DNA of 11,241 nt from Dunaliella salina (taxonomy: Eukaryota; Chlorophyta; Chlorophyceae; Chlamydomonadales; Dunaliellaceae), in NCBI GenBank assembly GCA_002284615.2, contig MU069440.1, positions 134,280-145,520 on the forward strand, written 5' to 3'. The notes under the pieces are model-generated. The model had not been told where the DNA came from, did no database searches, and worked only from the letters and a program-made list of their open reading frames with translations. The position numbers and the translations under genes are program-made. Positions 1 through 7,517 of the stretch are shown piece after piece. Position 1 is the first letter of the stretch. Every line of letters begins with the position of its first letter.

Positions 1-39
1 CACACACACAACGCGCCACCAGCACTTGCAGAAGCTCAC
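1..39 (-). other. Start of intron 6 of the nucleotidyltransferase gene
   Basis: The donor GTGAGC begins at 39, and within 25 bases the sense strand enters a GT run (CA at 1-10 on plus) that continues off the window. Confidence 0.7.
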
Positions 40-728
40 CACTGCGTGCACTGCTCCAGAGCGCGTGCCAGCTCCTCTGCACTCGCACTGCCAACATCGT
101 CACCATCCAGGGCCAAAGGCTTGGCCATTAGCAGCCGTAGTCCCAGTGGGTCCGGCTCACCACCTCTTCCACCGCCTCGATCAGGCCCCCTTCCCACCCC
201 ATCCTCCTCCCCCTGCTCATCTGCGTGTGCAGTATCTGAGTGCCCACCCTCCTGCGCCTTCACATCCTCAGGCTTGCGCATGTAGACTTCCTCGTCTGGT
301 TGCCCCGTACGCTCTCCTACCGACTTGCCTAGCTCCTCAGCCCCGCCCTGAGTGCCCCCCAGTATCTCCTCCAAGCCCTCCAACACAGCGGGCCCAAACT
401 CCTGCCCCTCTCCATCAGACAGCACGCCTCCATTGCAGCTCACTGCCCCCGTTTCCCCTTCCACTGCTTCGTTACCAGCCGCACCGGTATCCTTTCCAGC
501 CAGACCAGCCAAACCAGCAACACTAGCAGCAGCACCATTGCTTGCTGGGCCGTGTGTGTGGCTGGCAAGAGAGGCAAGGCTCCTGGCGCTGGGCCCTGCA
601 ATGCTGTGGCTCGAGGCTGTGCTGGTTGCTCCGGCAGATTTGCGTTTGGGGGTGGTGCTGTCCTCATTGAAACACTGCCACATAGGGGGGAGCAAGGCGG
701 GCGAGCAGGCCTGCAGGGCAAACATGAC
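40..728 (-). CDS. Exon 6 of the nucleotidyltransferase gene (PAP-associated domain start plus long disordered region)
   Basis: 229 codons plus 2 bases (residues 232-460). It opens VMFALQACSPALLPPMWQ, continuing exon 5 in the normal family order (the F-LQ...P.LPP motif). From about residue 252 it becomes low-complexity and disordered: Ser/Ala/Gly-rich, then acidic, with TPKRKS near 257-262 and an RGG-like patch (GPDRGGGRGG). Near the end SASAEELARALEQC looks like an ordered helix again, so the disordered stretch may be an insertion inside the PAP-associated domain. The acceptor TTTGTGCAG is at 729. The donor at 39 is GTGAGC; without splicing the frame meets TGA immediately. Later exons are outside the window. 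Confidence 0.82.
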
Positions 729-2025
729 CTGCACAAACAAAGAACAAAAACGAGCAGTGTCGACAAGTGCGGAGCAAACACGGCGACAATTGCGATAGAC
801 AAAGCCACAACAAAGCAAACAACGGTAAGATTGACGACAGGGCAGGAAAGGAGAGGGGTGCGCAGAAATCAGGGCGGGGTAGGGAGGGTGTTGTGGTGGG
901 CATGTCTATGAAGGCTGTAAAGAAAGCAGGCCTGAAAGGCAGGCATGATATGCAGGTAGACAGAGAGGGAAGGAGATCAACGGTGATGAGCTGGACGTTC
1001 ATGAGGGCTGTGAAGTCGGCAGGCTTGCTAACATGATTTGCAGGTTGACACAGAGAGATGTGTTCAAGGGCAGCGTTCTGCTGGCCTGTGGAAAGGACCA
1101 GGTCCACAGAGCAACCACGCCCCGAAAACAGAGGCAACCAGAGCAGCAATGAGAGGTATCGGGCAAGATAAGAGGTCGAAAAAAAGCAGGCTCGCAAGGC
1201 AAGCATGGCATGCAGGTAGACATAGGAGGGGAGGAAAGGAAGGGGATATGGGCAGGGTGCGTTCATGAGGGCTGTGACAAAGTCAGGCTTGCAAAGCAAA
1301 CATGGTGACCCCATGGCACAAAGAGAGGGGTAAACCCCATAAAGGGGCACCCCAGAGGAGTCAACCTCAGAAGGGGGTACCCCAGGGATGGGTAGAGCCC
1401 ATGATAGTGAAAGGAGTAGAGAGCAGCGTTGGACTGGGGTTTGGTAAAAAAGCAGGTTCACAAAGCAACCATGTCCTGAAAACAGAGGCAACCAGAGCGG
1501 CAATGAGAGGTGTCAGGCAAGATACGAGTTTGAGGAAAAGCAGACTTGTAAGGCAAGCAGACAGGAAGAAAAGGAGAGAAGAGGTGATGAGAGGGTACAT
1601 TTTTGACTGTAAACAAGCAGGATTTGCGGGTTGGCACGAAGAGGCGTGTAAAGAGTAGTGTTCAGTTCAGGGCTGCCTGGGAAAAACCAGGTCCACGAAG
1701 CAGCCATGTCCTGGGGACAGGGGCAATGCGGGCAGCAGCAAGACGAAAAAAGCAGGCCTGCATGTCAAAAAAAACAAGCAGGTGGACAGAGTGAGAAGGT
1801 TCAAGAGTGTGATGAGCTGGACAGGTGAAGGAGAGCTGCCAGAGAAGTTGGCTTGCAAAACAAACAAGATCTGTAGGCAGACACAGAAACAGGGGTAGAG
1901 AGGGTGTTCAGCTGGACGTTTTTGAGGACTGTGAAGAAAACAAGCCTGCAGGACAAACAGAGCTTGAAGAACATGGTGATTTACAAGGTACGAAATCTGA
2001 TAAATGCGTTGATGCAGAAAGACAC

Positions 2026-2117
<92 letters not shown>

Positions 2118-4130
2118 TCAAATAGTCCAAAGAGAGCTGAAAGAGGTAGGCAGGCAGAGTCCGAGAGAAAGGAAGAGGGTGAAACCCCTGTGAAGCTCTG
2201 CCATCCTGCAAACTTGGCCATGCCAAGCAGTATGGAGGCCCTTTCAGTCTGACGAGCAAGCATATGCATGCAAGAACTTAATTTCAGGGCTACATATGCA
2301 TGCATTTGTGCACAGAAGTGCACGCCCATGCCCCTTTCCTTTTCCCTCCTCTCCACACTTTTGATTGACTTCACGCAGAGAGGACGTAAGCTGTGCTGGC
2401 ATCGTACCATGAGAGTTAGCGACCAGGAGTTGAAGGTGCCGTTCATGCCGTCATTGAGCCCATGGACTTTGGCCCACAGCTTAACCTGCGGACACGCACG
2501 GAAGCACAGAAGCTCTTTGCTGCAATGATGGGACAAAGAAAGAGCACCCCTGAGCTGTGATTTTACCCAAGCGCGGCTGTACACCACTTTTAGGAGGATG
2601 TGGGTGAGAATGAGGATGTAGGCAAATGCAGTTGTATGCAGTATTCACAAGTGGAGGCTCAACAGGGACCTCATGTCTGCAGCAGTCTCTTTCAGTCAGG
2701 CGCCACAACCCTGTGTGATATAGCCAGGTTACCTCTGCCCATTCCGAGGACACCTCCTGAAAGCAAGGAAAAAAAGCAAACGCTCAGCGCTGGGCTGGTC
2801 CCATTTGGCATAGGTTGTGGCGCCTGACTTTCAGGAGCTTATCTATTCACATGTAGATCGGAGCTTAGATAGAATAGCAAGCATAGATAGGAGCTTATAA
2901 GTAGGGTTGGCCAATTCCGTATAAGACGTCGTATAATATACGGTACGTATAAGACGGCCCGTATAAGTGGGGGGGACCTCCGTATCCGTACCCGTACAAG
3001 CGTCTAATACGGCAATTCTCGTATTAGACGCTTAGACGGGTAAAAGCGTCTAATATGGCAAAATTCCGAATGTGCCTTAGAAAGGGATCCTTCCAAGGGA
3101 CCCTTCGACAAAACATTAAGCGGCTGAAATTCAATACCCCCAAAAGCTAAACGAAGCTGTTTCATGATTGCATAATTTAAAATGCTTCGAAGTATATGGG
3201 GCCATGCTTCAGGTGTCCCAACCACGATGGGGTGCTCAGGCAAGAGGTACTCAGGCAAGGGATGGTGGAGCACAGGGCACACCAACAGGGAACACAGCTG
3301 CACAAGTTTGGGATGTGGGGAAAGGTGTGCAAGTACTTGATGGGCTTGATGGGGGAAGCTGTCTTAAGCAGTGAAAGACAACCCGCGCGGGGCCCGGAAA
3401 TATTTATATAATTTGTCAAAAACCCGGAGATTTCACGAACTAGGAGTTCGGGCAAACCGGAATTGTAACACCCTATTATGCCGAATTTTGCCTACACCCC
3501 GGAGCTGCGAGTTCGATTCTCAATGAATCCCGTATGATTTTGCTGACATTGTTCCGGGAAAACCGGAGGCGCACAAAAGGGCCTTGTCTTTCACTGGTCT
3601 TAAGACAGTATTTTGGGATTAATCAATATTGAGGGAGGCTGCTATGGTCTTTCAAACTGAATTACAATGACGTCTGTGAACCATGCCTGTTAGCATTGGT
3701 GTGCTTGGAACGTTTGGGCTGCCCTAGCCTCGCAAACTTTCATTTTTTGGTGGAACAGGATTGGGTAGGCATGCTCAGCTCTTCAAGAGCTGCAGAATGA
3801 CCCCCCTTTGACTTAATTCTGAGAACTTTTAAATTCTGAATTATGCGGACTCCACGGATATATGGCCGTATTATACGGATGTACACGTATTATACACGTA
3901 TATGAAATCTCATGTACGGAACTGGCCAACCCTACTTATAAGCATAGTAAATAATTTAAGCACAGTATAAGCAAATTATTGGCAAATTCCAAAAATACCA
4001 CCATGCACTCTGCCTTATCCCTGCCAAAAAGCTGATAAGCACATGCCCATCAAAGCTGCCAGGGATAACCGTATGAGGGTGCAATGGGGTGAGCTGCTGT
4101 ATGGTCCTTTATTGTACGCAATCACAAGCG

Positions 4131-4203
<73 letters not shown>

Positions 4204-7200
4204 GCTCACGTATCCCATGCCTGCATGAGAGCGTTAACACGCACACACACACATACCAGGCGGAAGAGCTGTTTCACCCGCGGCTCTGCCGAGGAGATGC
4301 GGCCGATGATGTCGTGCTTGAAAGCTGAACCCACCAGCCCACAGCACACATCCACCTGCACGTTGCTGTGGATCTCCGTCGTCCTGCATATGTACACACG
4401 TTCACGTGTGGCACCGCCAAAACTTTACATCTGATAACATCTGATGTCTGTGGATGCACGAGTCCACCAGCCCACAGCACACATCCAGCTGCACGTTGCT
4501 GTGGATCTCCGTCATCCTGCACATGTACACACATTCACGTGCGGCACCGCCAAAACTTTAACATCTGATGTCAATGGATGCACGAATTATGAGTCACCAG
4601 CCCACAGCACACATCCAGCTGCACGGTGCTGTGGATCTCCGTCGTCCTGCACAAGTGCATGCGTTCGCATGTGGCGCCGCCAAAACTCTAACATCTGATG
4701 CCTTTGGATGCATGTTTGTTGGGGAGGAACCTCTCTGAGCAAGAGCAAGTATTGGCAGGATTAGCTTACAAGGTCTGTAGGACAAAGGATGAAGGACACA
4801 GAGGAAGGAGCAAGCAATCACAGGTGCGGCTTCAATGTTCAACATCGGAGATGCGCTTCCTTGCTGCAAAGCCTTTCAAAGCATGCACACAGGATGGAGG
4901 GTCTTTCAAAATCAAAAGTTGAATTTGCGGCACATCATGTTGATGTCGTTGAGAAGGATCAGCGAAATTTGGAACAAAAGGTCCAGGGCAGGCCTGCGAG
5001 GCCCACTGCATGCAGGCGCATTTTTTGACATTTGGCAATTCACCATTTTCAAGGCATGCACTTACACGCCAATTCGTTCGATAAGTTAAAATACGCGTCG
5101 CGCATGACCCATCCCTGGTCTTTTTAAAAAAATGGTCACTGGATGGAGGGTCTTGAAAACAGGTATTTTTAGGGCATGAGTTTATGCATCAATTTGTTCG
5201 GTGCGTTAAAATACGCGTCACGTATGACCCATCCCTGGTCTTTTAAAAGCATGAACACTGGATGGAGGGTCTTTCAAGAGTGCATGAGCATGGGATGGAG
5301 CGTTCCACAGCTGCCCCCTGCTCTGTGGCAACGCACGAGTTGCGATTTAAAAGAAAATGTGAGGTCATCACCTTACACAAGAGACTGAAAAATGGTTGTG
5401 ATCCCAGGAAGAGGGCGATGAAACAACAGAGCCAGAATGCGCCTAGGCAAATGATACGAGGGTTGGAATCCTTGTCTTCCAACTATGTTCATACAGAGCT
5501 GGAGAACACAACTTACTTGGGGATGGGGGATCCTTGCTGATAGCATGACACTGCAAAGCTTACTCCCAACTGTTTTCCAACGACCTCGCAAAGCTGGAGG
5601 AAACACCTCACTTGAGGATGGGGATCCTTGCTGATGGCATGACACTGCAAAGCTTACTCCCAACTGTTTTCCAACGACCTTGCGAAGCTGGAGGAAACAC
5701 CTCACTTGAGGATGGGGATCCTTGCTGATAGCATGACACTGCAAAGCTTACTCCCAACTGTCTTCCAACGACCTTGCGAAGCTGGAGGAAACATCTCACT
5801 TGGGGATGGGGATCCTTGCTGATAGCATGACACTGCAAAGCTTACTCCCAACTGTTTTCCAACGACCTTGGGAAGCTGGAGGAAACATCTCACTTGGGGA
5901 AGGGGATCCTTGCTGACAGCATGACACTGCAAAGCTTACTCCCAACTGTTTTCCAACAACCTTGCAAAGCTGGAGGAAACATCTCACTTGGGGATAGGGA
6001 TCCTTGCTGATGGCATGACACTGCACAGCTAATTTGCAATTGTCTCTGTATGACAACCTGACAGAGCTGGAGAAAACAACTCACTTGAGGATGGGGATCC
6101 TTGCGGCCAGCACACGCTCAACATAATTCGCGCGGCACATGCCTGAAAGGCAAAGCGCGTTTGCTGTGCGCGCCAGCACTGCAGCGCGTGCGTCATGGTC
6201 CAGCAGCGCCTGCGTGGGCAGCATGAAACACCATGCAAGCTGACATGTATAATTAATGGCGGATTTATGTGGAATTGGCCAATCCTAAAAACAATGCATT
6301 GACTCATGGATCGCACCATGCTTGGAGCATGGCACGCATTCCGGCAGGGCACGTGAGGCCGTAGTTGCGGTGCTAAGACTCGCATGTAATGGAGTTCGAG
6401 AGCATTTCTTACGCGAGTTGTGTTGGCAACAGGAGTGTGCCATACTGCATGTCTTCACCGCAGGTTTTGACCAAAGCACATGTGCAAGGGCACCATATTG
6501 ACCATCAAAGCGCACGTGCAAGGGCACCATGTTGACCATTAAAGCACATGTGCAAGGGCACCATGTAGGTTTTGAGCATCAAAGCACACGTGCAAGGGCA
6601 CTTTGACGTGTGCCCAAGCGATCAAGGTTAAAGGGTTACAGGGTTACAGAAAAGGCCTTCAGTCAAAACGTGCGACTGCTAACCTGCTTAGAAAAAAACA
6701 ATTTCATGAAGAAAGGAGAAAGGTTTTTTTATTACAGGTTACAAGGTTACAAGGCCTCCAGTCAAAACGACTGACCGCTAGCCTAACTGTGTGCCCAAGC
6801 GAGCAACACGTGCATGATGGTGACAGATGCACACTGTTGAGTGACAGATACACACTCTTGACTGTGTGAAAAGCGCATGCGTGACAGTGTGACAGATACA
6901 GACAGATGCATACTCTTGACTGTGAACAGCGGGAAATGAGGACTGTTTAAAGTGCATTAGCGGCATGCAAGGACTGGTCAAAGCGCGTGAATGGCAAACG
7001 CTTCCCAAAATGGTCTACGTCAGGGTTGCACGCTACATGGAAGAGGCCATGCTAATCCTGTCTGCATTTTATCCTTTCCTTCATGAACTTCTCCTTTTTT
7101 ATGATCAGGCTAGCAGTCAGTCGTTTTGACTGGAGGCCTTGTAACCTTGTAACCCTGTCTGCGTCATCTCAGTTCAGCATGTGTTCTAGTTGGGCTGCAC

Positions 7201-7439
7201 TCGCGATAGCCTGCGTCCATGTTGCACCCTACGTGGAAGGGGCCATGCTAGCCCTCTCTGTATCATTCCAATCCAACATGTGTTCGAATTTGGGCTGCAC
7301 CCACCATAGGAGCCGTCTCCTTGCCAGGAGGAACCAGCTTGGCCAACTCTATGCGCACGTTGTCAGGCAGCAGGTTCAGTGCCACTTCTCCATACAGGGC
7401 TATGTCAAGGTCGCTGCCAGGAGTGTAGAAGCCCGACTG

Positions 7440-7517
<78 letters not shown>

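Larger units (their letters stand above)
729..2407 (-). other. Intron 5 of the nucleotidyltransferase gene
   Basis: 1679 bp, donor GTACGA, acceptor TTTGTGCAG. It contains about 12 degenerate repeats related to the exon-6 acceptor (about 900-1990), the (AG)43 tract (2029-2114), and about 290 bp next to exon 5 without recognisable structure. A short insert at 1313-1430 has two similar GGGG(C/T)ACCCCAG blocks. Confidence 0.8.
2486..4256 (-). other. Intron 4 of the nucleotidyltransferase gene
   Basis: 1771 bp, donor GTATGT, acceptor GTCCGCAG. It contains the (CA)31 tract, the 1033-bp hAT-like element, and about 400 bp of unique-looking sequence near exon 5 (2486-2900) in which I see no feature. 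Confidence 0.82.
6210..7304 (-). other. Intron 2 of the nucleotidyltransferase gene
   Basis: 1095 bp, donor GTGGGT, acceptor CACGCAG. It contains a solo hAT-like end (6271-6287), a 34-40-bp minisatellite (6473-6605), a GACAGAT minisatellite (6813-6930), GGTTACA-type repeats including an inverted pair (6737-6784 and 7107-7154), and two related blocks near the donor sharing TGCAGCCCAA, ACACATG and a CATGGCC..TTCCA.GTAG stretch (7020-7300). No coding exon is seen. Confidence 0.8.

Noticed and set aside
26..526. 166-codon plus-strand frame opposite exon 6
   Set aside because: Pro/His-rich antisense shadow of the low-complexity minus-strand exon; the exon is supported by family motifs and splice sites.
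664..1503. 279-codon minus-strand frame
   Set aside because: It is open because the degenerate tandem repeats lack stops in this frame; the peptides are decayed repeats of the exon-6 start, not a protein.
1667..2587. 306-codon minus-strand frame
   Set aside because: Only residues encoded at 2408-2485 are a real exon; the rest is intron, including a Ser-Leu run from the CT microsatellite.
3004..3455. Two overlapping minus-strand frames of 92-99 codons inside the 1033-bp element
   Set aside because: No transposase motif; probably chance or captured sequence in a non-autonomous element.
3506..3528. tRNA B-box-like GAGTTCGATTCTC
   Set aside because: No A box or cloverleaf could be placed around it; a chance match or a very old relic.
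5373..6056. Repeated short minus-strand frames (CHQQGSPSSSE type)
   Set aside because: Products of the 94-bp tandem array read in the wrong frame; the meaningful frame is the one repeating SARIPIL.
5474..6110. CRISPR-like regular repeat array
   Set aside because: Whole 94-bp units are repeated with no unique spacers, inside a eukaryotic intron.
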